NCBI RefSeq assembly: GCF_026151205.1
Contig: NC_087080.1
Coordinates: 1,606,879-1,670,878 of the forward strand
Direction: 5' to 3'
DNA: 64,000 nucleotides
Origin: Bolinopsis microptera
Lineage: Eukaryota > Ctenophora > Tentaculata > Lobata > Bolinopsidae
The position numbers and the translations under genes are program-made. Each line of letters starts with the position of its first letter. Position 1 is the stretch's first letter. Shown here in pieces: positions 19,839 through 39,816 of this stretch. Under the pieces are notes generated by a model. The model had not been told where the DNA came from. It ran no database searches and was given only the letters and a program-made list of their open reading frames with translations.

Positions 19839-21284
19839 CTACTGATAGATATAAGGATTAAAATATCTACTGTGGATGGCACGAATATAAAATCTGGCCA
19901 ACACACCCATACCTTTCTGAGGATTGGGGTGAATGCCTTTGTTCTCAAATAAGGGATCAAATCTCTTAACAGGCTCACTTAGAGCTCTCTTAAACTTTGT
20001 AAAGGGATAAAACACATCCATGAAAAAGAACCTCCTAAATACACACTCATTGTATAAAATCCTATTAAAATCCATTACCCTCTTGTTAGTTAATTTATCG
20101 TTATCATTCTGTAAAGGTAATGGCAATAGAGATTGAACATATACCTTACAGTTGGGAAATAATAGGCCTATCTTACCAAAAAGTTGCTTTACTGGTCCCC
20201 TCAAAATACCAATTTTATCCCCCACACGCCTAATATCGTTTGTGCCTACGCTGATCAGAAGCTTCTCAACGTGGACATCAGGATGTGCCGTGCAGTAGTC
20301 CTCCAACTGTTTCTGGACTTTGTCCATTTTTGCTCCGCCTTCTGCAACATTTACGACTGTGACTTTCCCTTTTCCCAGCTTTGCGGAGTCCAATCTTTGA
20401 GCATAAGAGTCTCCAGCAACCAACGTGACTCTTTGCGCAGGTACTTGGGCTTCGGTGCCAGAAGCTGGTGTACTAGTCTCTGTGCTGATATTCTGAGAGC
20501 TAACTTGGCCACCAGATTTCACAATAGCTCGAAATGACAGGGAGTATCTTACTTGCTCCGATTTCTTTGGAGGCTCTCCCTTTGTGGCCGGCTCTGCTCG
20601 CACAGCATGCCTCAGATTCTGCTGTGTCCCAGGCCGCATTACAACAAGACTGTTGTTCTTCATCCTTATCGTCTTGACACAATTAGGTTTCCCAGTTGTG
20701 CCCTCGTAAAACTCAAGCGTCCGTTCACATCCCAGTGAGAAAGAGCAAATCGATTTCTCCTGGTCCATTAGTTTCTCACCGTCATTGTGTATTGAAGTAC
20801 TCGCTTGGTTGTTTCCATACTTGATGACCAGACATGAGTCCAGAGGTCCAGTTATCTCCGTACTCGAGTTTACAAGACTCAGGAGTCTTTTGATATTAGG
20901 GAAACCACTGATATCCTGTGGTGGGTGCACTGGATTTGTGTCAGTGTAAATATAGGGTGCATCCTGTGAGCACAACCAAGCTGTTGTTGCCTTGTGTCTT
21001 CCCTCGGTGTTCAGTTTCTGCAGGGACTCACATTCAACCCATACCGCATCACGGAGAACCTCATCCTCGCAGAAGTCCTCTATATGTAACACAAAATTGT
21101 CCACCTTTCCCTCACGCTTTGGCAGCTCGTTTTGAACAGAGTTAAGGATATGACGTAGATCCTCAACTGAGGCAGCTTTGACATAGTCGAAAATCTCTTG
21201 AAGGTTTATCATTGTTGTCAGAGATTGTCGAGTCTGGCAGCAAAGTTTGCCAGGGAACCATCCGTAACACCTCAGAGTAGGCAA
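19839..21284 (-). CDS. LINE ORF1: AlkB-like 2OG-Fe(II) dioxygenase plus SGNH hydrolase
   Basis: 481 aa. Residues ~62-255 fit the AlkB family: YIYTDTN and a PN..L segment, CLVIKY, the HxD iron motif SIHND (H166, D168), SFSLGCERTLEFY, SLVVMRPGTQQ, second iron histidine RHAV (H226), and the RxxxxxR signature RYSLSFR (R246, R252). Residues ~286-470 fit an SGNH/GDSL esterase: AGDSYAQRL (S293), AEGG, VGTND (N349), GIHPN (H452). The usual catalytic Asp three residues before the His is Lys449. M25 is a likely alternative start. Esterase-bearing ORF1 proteins are known in CR1-group LINEs; AlkB homologues repair alkylated nucleic acid. A role protecting element RNA is inference. Confidence 0.8.
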   Translation of the reverse strand: MPTLRCYGWFPGKLCCQTRQSLTTMINLQEIFDYVKAASVEDLRHILNSVQNELPKREGKVDNFVLHIEDFCEDEVLRDAVWVECESLQKLNTEGRHKATTAWLCSQDAPYIYTDTNPVHPPQDISGFPNIKRLLSLVNSSTEITGPLDSCLVIKYGNNQASTSIHNDGEKLMDQEKSICSFSLGCERTLEFYEGTTGKPNCVKTIRMKNNSLVVMRPGTQQNLRHAVRAEPATKGEPPKKSEQVRYSLSFRAIVKSGGQVSSQNISTETSTPASGTEAQVPAQRVTLVAGDSYAQRLDSAKLGKGKVTVVNVAEGGAKMDKVQKQLEDYCTAHPDVHVEKLLISVGTNDIRRVGDKIGILRGPVKQLFGKIGLLFPNCKVYVQSLLPLPLQNDNDKLTNKRVMDFNRILYNECVFRRFFFMDVFYPFTKFKRALSEPVKRFDPLFENKGIHPNPQKGMGVLARFYIRAIHSRYFNPYIYQ

Positions 21285-21660
21285 CCTCCCACAACACTAA
21301 ACACGACCTGGAAGGAAAATGGCACGAGAAAATGTGTAATGAAACTGCTGGTCGGGAGTAAAGTTAAATTTGCCAGTGAAAATATAGCTAGAGTAAGGAT
21401 AAGAGGGGCAATATCAGAGATGTAAAAATTCACATTCAAAATAAGCTAACAATGAGAAAGAAGTAAAAGAGAAACTTACATCGTGTTTAAGGTGTTGTTG
21501 CCCAGTGCAAGCACTGGGCGAGAGGAGCCTAACTCAGGAGGCGAACTTCAGGAACCCCAGCGCACCCGCATACCAGGAGATCGGCTGTACTTCCTAGCCC
21601 GTCATGCCATTGTACATGCCTAAATTTATTTATTATAAAGTAGTGTTGAAAGTATTAAAA

Positions 21661-22640
21661 TAATTAAGTGATAATAACTGAAAATGTGAAAGTTATTAGC
21701 CAAAAACTTTTTAAAAAGCACGCACGGCAAACAAGCGCCGTGCAGCATTTTTAACAAAAATTGCTACACGGTGGAATTATTTTATTTTCATTTTTAGATG
21801 CAACTTTTGGTACCAAATTTATCGAAATCGGAGGAAAAAATTTTGTGCCAACTCATGGCGCTTATTACGCAGACTAAAGGTTAAAATAATTCCTTGCTTA
21901 GCAAGACATCGGCAAAAAAATTGTCTCGATCACTCACGATCAGGTGATGGTTTGTATCACGTTGCGACCCCCACGGTCGTTTCACTTTATCGTTCTGACG
22001 ATACAGGGGAGCCGCGCACTTCGTGCGCGGCGGGTCATACAACGTATGACAAGTGATGGTATGACCATAATATTATGAAGTTGGTCTAATTTCTCGTTAG
22101 GGTTAGGGTTTTACTGTTTTAGCATATGCTTCAGACTCAGTTATGAGTTGCTAATAAGGATTTGGTGAGCAGTTAGGGTTGTGTTTTTTTTACGCTGTAT
22201 GACCCGCCGCGCACGAGTGGGGGTCACAGCGTGATACAAGGTTGTGGTCAGTGCTGTAGCCGTATAAATTGTACAGTTTTGAAGTAATTATATTTGTATG
22301 AGATGCCCAGAGAGGCATAATTTTAAATCTTATCTTATCTTATTTTATAGTTACACTAGACTACGTCCAGATGCCACAGTTTTTGAGAACTTTGCCAGTC
22401 TACAATTAATTTCCTATTTTAAATTAAATGGAATAACAAAAAGGATAAAATTCCAATTATAAATAATCACAGAGATACAACTGTCCCAAAATTCATATGC
22501 AATTTTTAAAGCTTTTGTTAAAATGCTGAGGAATATATAGTGGAATATTGTTAAGATTGTTTATGGGTTCCTTCTTCAGTGATAACCGGTTATCTCTTAT
22601 CTCTATCAGTATATCTTATTTCGTTATCTATTATCGGTCT
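21661..22640. other. Intergenic with a short inverted-repeat element
   Basis: Between ~21950 and 22245, GTATCACG..CGACCCCCA faces TGGGGGTCAC..CGTGATAC and GCGCGGCGGGTCATAC faces GTATGACCCGCCGCGC, suggesting a ~300-bp MITE. Otherwise no gene is seen. The TTAGGGTTAGGG at ~22098 is too short to mean anything. Confidence 0.5.
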
Positions 22641-23688
22641 GACAGTCCTCAGGTATCTTGTGACAAGTCTACCAGTCCTCAGGTATCTTGTGACAAGTCT
22701 ACCAGTCCTCAGGTATCTTGTGACAAGTCTACCAGTCCTCAGGTATCTTGTGACAAGTCTACCAGTCCTCAGGTATCTTGAGACAAGTCTACCAGTCCTC
22801 AGGTATCTTGAGACAAGTCTACCAGTCCTCAGGTATCTTGTGACAAGTCTACCAGTCCTCAGGTATCTTGTGACAAGTCTACCAGTCCTCAGGTATCTTG
22901 TGACAAGTCTACCAGTCCTCAGGTATCTTGTGACAAGTCTACCACTCCTCAGGTATCTTGTGACAAGTCTACCAGTCCTCAGGTATCTTGTGACAAGTCT
23001 ACCAGTCCTCAGGTATCTTGAGACAAGTCTACCAGTCCTCAGGTATCTTGTGACAAGTCTACCAGTCCTCAGGTATCTTGTGACAAGTCTACCAGTCCTC
23101 AGGTATCTTGTGACAAGTCTACCAGTCCTCAGGTATCTTGTGACAAGTCTACCAGTCCTCAGGTATCTTGTGACAAGTCTACCAGTCCTCAGGTATCTTG
23201 TGACAAGTCTACCAGTCCTCAGGTATCTTGTGACAAGTCTACCAGTCCTCAGGTATCTTGTGACAAGTCTACCAGTCCTCAGGTATCTTGTGACAAGTCT
23301 ACCAGTCCTCAGGTATCTTGTGACAAGTCTACCAGTCCTCAGGTATCTTGTGACAAGTCTACCAGTCCTCAGGTATCTTGAGACAAGTCTACCAGTCCTC
23401 AGGTATCTTGTGACAAGTCTACCAGTCCTCAGGTATCTTGTGACAAGTCTACCAGTCCTCAGGTATCTTGTGACAAGTCTACCAGTCCTCAGGTATCTTG
23501 TGACAAGTCTACCAGTCCTCAGGTATCTTGTGACAAGTCTACCAGTCCTCGGGTATCTTGTGACAAGTCTACCAGTCCTCAGGTATCTTGTGACAAGTCT
23601 ACCAGTCCTCAGGTATCTTGTGACAAGTCTACCAGTCCTCAGGTATCTTGTGACAAGTCTACCAGTCCTCAGGGATCTTGTGACAAGT

Positions 23689-32449
<8,761 letters not shown>

Positions 32450-32822
32450 CTGCAAATATCGAACAGTTTATTGGAGGGGAGGGGGGGGGGTTTCCGAATG
32501 ATTACGCTAGTGTAATTTTGACACAATAGCTCTGTGTAAAACTGATTACGGAGGGAGGGGTGGGGGGAATGTTCCAAAAATTGATTTCGTAATTTGTGAA
32601 CGACCTCCTAGTAGTTACAATACTAGTTACCATAGGTGCACAATTACAACTTTACAAGTTACCCTAGATATTGATAAAATACTAGTTACCATAGGTGTAC
32701 AATTACAAGTTACCATAGTAACACTACTAGTTACCATTATAGTTACAGCGCAGCGAGGTGCACAATTACAAGTTTTTGATAAACGCTTGCGCAGGAAATG
32801 AATTGACTAATAAATTTCATTA

Positions 32823-33060
32823 CAGTATCTTAACGTCCCCCCCCCCCCCCCCCCCCTCTCCCCTATTAAATTAGAAAAGTAAAATTGGACAAACTACGTG
32901 ATTTTAAAGGATACGCCGGTAAAATCTCTAAAAAAAGTACAAAATATACTTTGGTTAAGTCTTTCACAATTGTCCCACATTGAAATACCAATTTGGCGCA
33001 CCCCCCCCCCCCCCCCCCCCCCCCCCCCCAGGTGCCCCTCAGCTCAGCGGACTATTACTG
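32823..33060. mobile_element. Small element with poly-C tracts at both ends
   Basis: Begins CAGTATCTTAACGT then a C run; ends with a ~29-base C run and ..ACTATTACTG. Its core GGATACGCCGGTAA and AAATCTCTAAAAA matches the element at 53905-54238, so they are one family. Confidence 0.6.
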
Positions 33061-33776
33061 GATTTCAGTCCATAAATGGGTACAGTAGTATGAATATTTT
33101 GATAGAGCCTAAAATCTGGGTATGTTGAGGTGAAATTTTGCATAATTGGACCAAAAATGGATCAAATAGGACTAGGAGCATGACTGAACAACGGACACTT
33201 AGTTTGGGGTCCGGCTTCGTAGTTGCTAGTAATACTATACCTCGAAAATAAGTTTCACAACAGTTTTAGGATACATTTTCCAAAAATTCTTAAATTAGGT
33301 GGCGTTAAACCAATACTCTTGCAGATGTATCAATCGCTAATACTGATTTAGATTATGGTAGCAGTAGAAATATAATACAGACAAGAAAATAAAACATATT
33401 GCCGCTATAGAATAATAACCATTTTCCAAGATGATGTAGCATATTTATATAGTAAAATTTTCGGTGCAACATCATACGTGTCCTACGTTTTATTTAAATT
33501 TATCTAAAAGTAAACATGATGAATATAAACGAATAACAATAGCAATTTACTAATTCTAAAAAATTAATTGTTCTTTCTTGAACAAAAGATCGAGCCCGTC
33601 TGGTTGACTACTTGATACAATATGAATATTTTTTAAAGAATATGACACTTTTACAAATTCAGAAATTTCTCCTCGTTTTAAATTTAACGCTAACGAATTA
33701 ATTGTTTTACTTCCCAATCCCAACAAAAGAGCAAGTCAGTTTGGCAGAGTTTTTACTGAGCCTTTATATTTATTAT
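33061..33776. other. Spacer left of the LTR element
   Basis: Contains a short block (GGGTATGTTGAGGTGA, GGGGTCCGG) also present near 23905-23970. No gene seen. Confidence 0.45.
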
Positions 33777-35832
33777 TGTTATTAACCGCGGTACCAATTT
33801 AATCAGGTGTTAGTTTGCAAGTACCGGGTAATAATCACCTCTCCCATGTCCATGGTATGTAGTACTTTATTTCCTCCAAGAAATTATTTATTTAGAGCTC
33901 CTTTTGACTTGGCTAGAACTATACATGGGAGGCCCCGGTTATATCAAGAGAGTCCGTTTCGGAAGGTTCTGAACCCACGATTGAGCGTCTTAAAACTTTT
34001 GTTTTATGGAAATTATAGTTTTGCTAGAATTCAGAGTTTCATGTTACTTCTTATTTAATTTAGTGCGGTTAATGATTATAATTCAGACTTTCAATTTTGG
34101 TGGGTTGACACAAATTGAAACGACAATATAGAACAAAATATAGAACAACTAATGGTAGTATAATTAATGAGCGAAAACCTTCTTAAATTGAAAGATGTTT
34201 GTATAACAATGGAAGTAACCTTTTGATACTATACTAATTAATTGACACGGTAGAAATTCTTCTCATAACCTATTTAAAGGAACTCTAAGTCTATGTTGGT
34301 GCAATCACCTTTTGATAAGTCTCTCTCTGAGAAATAGTGTAGGAGGGCTGGAATATCACGCGTCTTTGACTGAGTCTCACCGTCAACAGTTTGACTGTCA
34401 CGAATGGTCTGAAAGCAATATCTTTTAACTATGGCAATAGAAACAATTTATTACGTAACCAACGGGAAACTACTTTAATCCTGCACTCGTAAACATTAAT
34501 ATAAAAGAAATATCAATTCTTACAGCTCTATCAACCAATACTTAATGAACTTAATTATTAAGACAACTACTATTTTATGCTGACGTTATAATTGAACTAA
34601 TTACCTCGGTTGACGAAGGAGAATCAATTATTCTAGCAGGTATCGGCAAAGGCAGCACGGTTTGAGCAGGAATGTTCGTGTCTCTCTACCTGGGAACGGA
34701 AACGTAATTTTGTACAAAGTATATAATTTTGAGAGCACAGAACTACGATTACCAAAGATATTCTTAAACCTATTTATGTAAAAACTAATGGAAAAGGAAT
34801 TTACCTCGAGAACAACTTCAATCCGTATAATGGTCCTTCAAGTGAGAAGGAGATCGGGAATCTTATCGTCGTTAGCTTACTTTTACCCGGAAACCTTGGA
34901 TAAAAAGTAATCAAAGAATCATGCAAATTACTCTTACGAGGATTTAAGATGGCAGAACGTTAGACAATTATGAAGGATAATTTATTTATGATAAATGGAA
35001 TATTAATTATTTGGAGGAGGTATTATATGTATCTTCTGCTAATCAAGTTGCACTTACTTACTAGTCACTGTTCTTTAATGTACGGGGGAATCTATTCGAT
35101 GTGACGGATCGGATCCACTGCAACCTGGTAAGAATTTACTTTTAGTGTACTGCATAGAATTTATATGCCTAGAGGGTACGTGAATAAACACTAGAAACAT
35201 TGTAAATATAACTTTCACGTCAGACTCTTTTAATAAGAAACAAAATACTAATTTAAACGGCGAACAGTAATTTAAAGCAAGGAACTTACTGGAATACTTA
35301 TGACTGGAAAGGTTAAAGCACCCGGGCGGAACCGGCTTACTGGACTCTGTTTACAAGCACGTTGCACTGACACAACCTAACAGACTGCCCTGACGTGAGA
35401 AAGACATCGGTCCTTCGATCGTTCTCCGCTATATCTCCCTGAATTTCCCAGAGTCTATTCTGCCGTTCCAGCCTTTTCTCAGGGAACGCAGTATTGTTCA
35501 TCACGATCGAAATTGCTCCTCCTTGTTTAAACTCCCTGCTTATCATTCCTCGTCACGCTTCGTCTTGTGATAGGCTGGTCTTGTGCTCCTAATTAACCCC
35601 TCCATAAGTCCGTGGTAACTCATCAAGCGTGTCAAATGATTTGATAGTTTTCTCACAGAAAGTGTCCTTTTGTTAATTAAACGTCAACGTATATTTCATT
35701 TCTGGTATACTTCTATCGTTAACAAATTTACTATTTATCCTCTATGGAAATGGTTGTTAACTATAAGCCTAAGTCATTTAACTATCTTTAAAGGAAGATT
35801 GAAATTAATATAGAATTTCGAGGTTCCTTACA
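33777..35832 (-). repeat. 3' LTR (intact)
   Basis: 2056 bp, TG..CA. It also preserves the empty site (GTTAGTTTGCAAG) into which LINE copy 2 inserted in the other LTR. Confidence 0.9.
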
Positions 35833-35842
35833 CCTCCCCGCT
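35833..35842 (-). other. Polypurine tract
   Basis: Minus strand AGCGGGGAGG directly upstream of the 3' LTR, as expected for plus-strand DNA priming. Confidence 0.6.
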
Positions 35843-36264
35843 GAAATAGAGACGGCCTCGTCGATTAAACTTAAATGACTAGAAAATGTATTCATTTAAA
35901 AATTTAACGCGTTTTAAAACATCCATACACCATTTAAAATCGCGTAATAAATTTTTAAAATTTTTTTTTTTTCAAAAAAAATTAATCAAATACTTAATAA
36001 TTTCTTCGGTTAACCTACTTAAAAATTATTTAAAACAATTTATTTATAATAATTGTTATAATAATCGTAAAGTAGTAAAATAATAAGATTATGCCTGGCC
36101 GGCTGGAAAGATATGGGAGAACAATCTCCCATAGGCATAATATTGCAATGGGATATTGCAATGGGATATTGCAATGGGTCAGGGTAGATACAGGATTAGG
36201 GAGAACACTCCCCTTTTGTAAATACAATCCATGTTTCTTATTGACATGATACGGGATCCATTAC

Positions 36265-37545
36265 CTAGGCTGTTCTATCATCATCATTAGACATGCTGTA
36301 CTCGGCCTCCTGATCGTAGGAGGCCATATTTAAAAATTCTGCCCATCTCCACGGTGGTTCTGACTGTTGTGGCCGATAATTAGTCTGATACTGGCCTCTT
36401 GGTCTATAATTTTGCTGTTCAGATCCCTGTAAGGCAGGCATTTGTTGGTTTCTATCAGAATTGTAACGAGGTGCACGATCATTGTTCCAGGCATTATTTC
36501 TATTGTCAGGCCGATTAATGAAAGACCTGTTATCCTGCCGGTAGTTACTCTTGTAATTGTCACGATAGAAATTGTTCTGATTTCTATTGTAAGACTGGAA
36601 ATTGCCTGGATACCTTTGTCCTCTATAATAACCGGGGTTTCTATTACCTTGGTTATTATTTTGATAACCTGGTAATCCTACACTGCGTCTCGAACCCTGA
36701 TATTGGTAAGTCTGATAGTTGTTACCTTGATGATCCTGCAACTGTGGATTATTTTGACCTGGTGCAGTAACTGGAGTCTGAGAGGTGTTAGCAGAAGGCT
36801 TAGTATTGAGTACATTATTGGCCATTAAGTCAACAAGCTGTCCTAATTGGTCCGACATTTTCTGTAGCTCATTCGGGCCAGACTCGTCAGCATTAAGTGC
36901 TGCATTAACTTGATCAGGTTGACGGGCAGAGGCATTCTTGCAGGTTACCAGCATGGCAGCATGCTCTAATAGCTGCTCATTATTCATGTTAGCCTGTTCA
37001 CGCAATCGAGCCGAAATTCCCGCGTCTTGCATGTTATTAATAAACGCGTCTCGCAGGGCCAGGTCCCGGAAATCCTCATTATTGGCATAAGCTTTCTTAG
37101 CAATATTATATAAACGAACATAGTACGCTCTAACATTTTCATTGCGGGTTCTCAATGTCTTTCGTAATTTGGCCTTATACGATTCTCTATTTTCATTCGT
37201 TCCTACCAGCTCCCTTCTCAAGATTGCTATCAACTGTTCATACGGCAAGTTGGGAACAAGGAACCTCTCTACAGCCATCATTACCTCATCCCCCATGCAG
37301 TTTATCAATATATGAGGTATTTCATCGGGTCTCGCTCCTATCGAGTTTACATAGCTCTGGAAACGACGAAGGTAAAGGTCTAAATCATTCTCGTGACGCA
37401 ACTGTGGAGGTGCTCTTAGAAACTGTACTGGTGCTTGCTGTGCTAAAAGAGCTCTCGGTGGCACTGGTGGTGCCACTCCAGCATCCACGATCGGAATATC
37501 TTCATCTTGCTCTGCCAACTGTGGGTCTCGAACAACATCGGCCAT
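36265..37545 (-). CDS. Gag-like protein of the LTR element
   Basis: 426 aa. N-terminal acidic and Pro-rich part; residues ~50-215 look like a retrotransposon gag capsid region (LDLYLRRFQSYV, MMAVERFLV, NVRAYYVRLYNIAKKAY, LRDAFINNM). The C-terminal ~170 residues are Asn/Gln/Arg/Tyr-rich (GYYRGQRYPGNF and similar) in place of a CCHC zinc knuckle, and could bind RNA by RG/NQ-rich disorder. It ends SMSNDDDRTA. It would form the particle that packages element RNA. Confidence 0.7.
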   Translation of the reverse strand: MADVVRDPQLAEQDEDIPIVDAGVAPPVPPRALLAQQAPVQFLRAPPQLRHENDLDLYLRRFQSYVNSIGARPDEIPHILINCMGDEVMMAVERFLVPNLPYEQLIAILRRELVGTNENRESYKAKLRKTLRTRNENVRAYYVRLYNIAKKAYANNEDFRDLALRDAFINNMQDAGISARLREQANMNNEQLLEHAAMLVTCKNASARQPDQVNAALNADESGPNELQKMSDQLGQLVDLMANNVLNTKPSANTSQTPVTAPGQNNPQLQDHQGNNYQTYQYQGSRRSVGLPGYQNNNQGNRNPGYYRGQRYPGNFQSYNRNQNNFYRDNYKSNYRQDNRSFINRPDNRNNAWNNDRAPRYNSDRNQQMPALQGSEQQNYRPRGQYQTNYRPQQSEPPWRWAEFLNMASYDQEAEYSMSNDDDRTA

Positions 37546-37850
37546 GGTGGAAACTAAATGATATTTCTCTAATTATTGAAAGAACTAATTTCATGTACTT
37601 TGTCATCAACTTGAACTAAAGTGAGCTTGAACTGTTAAATTTGGATTGTCTTCTAGTCCTACTTTCAATGAGGGACACGATTAATTCTCTGTGCGCTTTA
37701 TACAAATTGTAATAATTTTATACTGCAGTAAAAGTTATGGCCCCTTCATGCAACAATATTTCTTTTTTGAAAAAAAAATTACTTGTAAAAATAGTTTATC
37801 TCTACTACGAAAAGCTAAAGTGAACTTTGTAGGTGTACTTAATTCTATTT

Positions 37851-38465
37851 TCAAAAATAAAAACTGTAGTGTGGTTGATCCCCCCTTAGTTTTCTTTTCA
37901 AGTGCGATAAATAGTTCGATCGCACATACCGGTATTGGAAAGATGGCCAGAATGGCCTGTTTAAATGCCGAGGGTAATGTGCTTCCAAATGTTCTCCCAC
38001 GGCTCTCATGGCCTTGATCTCGAATTTCAACCTCATTTTCTCCTCAAAAGTTAGCTCCTCATAAACACCCGTCCTTATTTTCAAAGTTTTATGGTACATG
38101 TACGCTGACAGCCTCCCCAGCGACATTCTCACAGCCTTCCGTTTTAACGTTAATGTCAATACCGGCCAAAAGTCCTCACTAAATACCAATCCCCTCAATT
38201 TCTCCTCTTTTAACAATTCTGCCACCTTCCCCAAATACCGGTACTCTACCCCATTTTGCGACCTGTCTAAACACCCAAAAAAAACCGCCCGTTTCCACAC
38301 CTTACTGGTCTTTCTCAGCTCAGAACAGTCTTCTATCAACGCGGCGATCATTGTGAAAACATTTAGGTAGCGGGCTTGATTCCATCTAGGTTCTGGTACG
38401 TCATCTGTAAAGGACTTATATAATATATAACTACTTATTAGGACACCTATTATAAGACAGACCAA
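37851..38465 (-). CDS. Unrecognised membrane-anchored ORF upstream of gag
   Basis: 204 aa on the same strand, 305 bp before gag. N-terminal hydrophobic segment VCLIIGVLISSYILY, then a soluble, basic, alpha-helical-looking body (LKRKAVRMSLGRLSAYMY, FEEKMRLKFEIKAMRAVGEH) ending HYSFYF. No zinc, protease or RT motif. Its position between the 5' LTR and gag is unusual. It could be an element accessory gene or captured host sequence. Confidence 0.5.
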   Translation of the reverse strand: MVCLIIGVLISSYILYKSFTDDVPEPRWNQARYLNVFTMIAALIEDCSELRKTSKVWKRAVFFGCLDRSQNGVEYRYLGKVAELLKEEKLRGLVFSEDFWPVLTLTLKRKAVRMSLGRLSAYMYHKTLKIRTGVYEELTFEEKMRLKFEIKAMRAVGEHLEAHYPRHLNRPFWPSFQYRYVRSNYLSHLKRKLRGDQPHYSFYF

Positions 38466-39444
38466 GGAACTAAATAAATGTTCATAGGTACATCTTTCTT
38501 TCTAATGGTACTGTTGTATAATTCACTGTAAATATTTGCTATTTTAATGCTAATGTGTTTAACTTATTCAGTTATTCTACTTATCCGAATTACCATCATA
38601 CTAATTCCTCATCATTCACTTTAAATTCCTGAATTCTTCAAATTCTCCCGTGAAATTTAATGAATACTCCTTTAATAAAAGTTTATTCTTACTTATTCAA
38701 AACTTACCCTTAACATTAGTCTGAATTACACAAGTTAACTTAATTACAAACCGCCCCTCGGTATTGTATCCCTAATTTCCATGACGTTCAGATGAATATC
38801 ATGAAGTAACCAAGCTGAGCAAATATCCAGTGACACACAGCGCTTGTTATGACACTTACGGCTTTATGCTAGACAATGGTTATCCATCTCACTATTCACT
38901 GACACATGGCCCCCTTATCCTTATAAAATTGACTTCAATTATCTGCCGGCAGATGATATTCCTTATCAAGTTAACTTCTTTAAATATCGATTAATTTCTC
39001 GCGTACGATATTTTGACGCTTACAAAAGTAACGTTTGTTATCCTCATTATCCATAACTATCTCTTAACTGTCCTAGTTATAATCAATCAATGTATCCAAA
39101 ATTAACTTACAATACACAAACAAACCACTGTACACTTTCTTATTTAAATTACTTTACTACTCACATCCTGCGAAACCCCTGTTCATTTTAGTCCTCGGTC
39201 TGAATAAAAATAAAAATGGTTAGAATAAATTGAGTCTGACGTCGCTTTTCTCCTATTTCTCCTAATGAACTGGATTAAATTAGCAACAAACCTATAATTA
39301 ATTGCAAATTAAATAACTGGAACGTCGGAGCTAAATTATAAAATGACAAAAACTGATTTAAGAAATAAATCTGTATCAACCCACTTTCTGATTTTTTCAA
39401 TTTTTGGCAAAAATTTTAAGAGCCCAACGCATCGCTGCTCGCAA
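38466..39444. other. LTR-element leader region
   Basis: Non-coding sequence between the 5' LTR and the first ORF. I did not find a convincing primer-binding site directly next to the LTR; the closest TGG is 18 nt inside. Confidence 0.4.
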
Positions 39445-39816
39445 TGTTATTAACCACGGTACCAATTTAATCAGGTGTTAGTTTTTTTTATTGAAATCTT
39501 TCAAATCAGTCAATTACATACAAGTTTACACAATGAATTAGTTAAATATAATATTGTCCTCTAAGCATGGATTGTCAAAGTTGAAATTGTCTCGGACAAA
39601 ATGTATGTAACCAAAGGACCTGAGGGTCACCAAAACACAGATATTGAGTGCAAATGCAGCTCCTGCACAAGCATGGGCCCTTATAAAATTGTAATAAGTT
39701 ACTTTAAACAAAATCACACACCCATTCAATCAATTCATAAAATATTGTGCTGTGAGATGAAATTGAGAAATATGTGAATGCAGACAGCAAGAATAGATAA
39801 TCTTGAATAAACTATT

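Larger units (their letters stand above)
15892..21660 (-). mobile_element. LINE copy 1 (CR1/L2-like), apparently intact
   Basis: A 5.77-kb element read on the minus strand: 5' UTR, ORF1 (21284-19839), 82-bp spacer, ORF2 (19756-16226), 3' UTR, and a short AATAAAAAAA tail at the 15892 end. A second copy at ~39485-45216 is almost identical, so both are recent. The order ORF1 with esterase then ORF2 with APE-type endonuclease and RT matches CR1/L2-group LINEs. No convincing target-site duplication was found. Confidence 0.85.

Noticed and set aside
22098-22112. Telomere-like TTAGGG repeats
   Set aside because: Only two units inside an inverted-repeat element; expected by chance.
35337-35546. Small frame in the LTR (also 46737-46946)
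   Set aside because: Duplicated only because LTRs are duplicated; no recognised domain and no start support.
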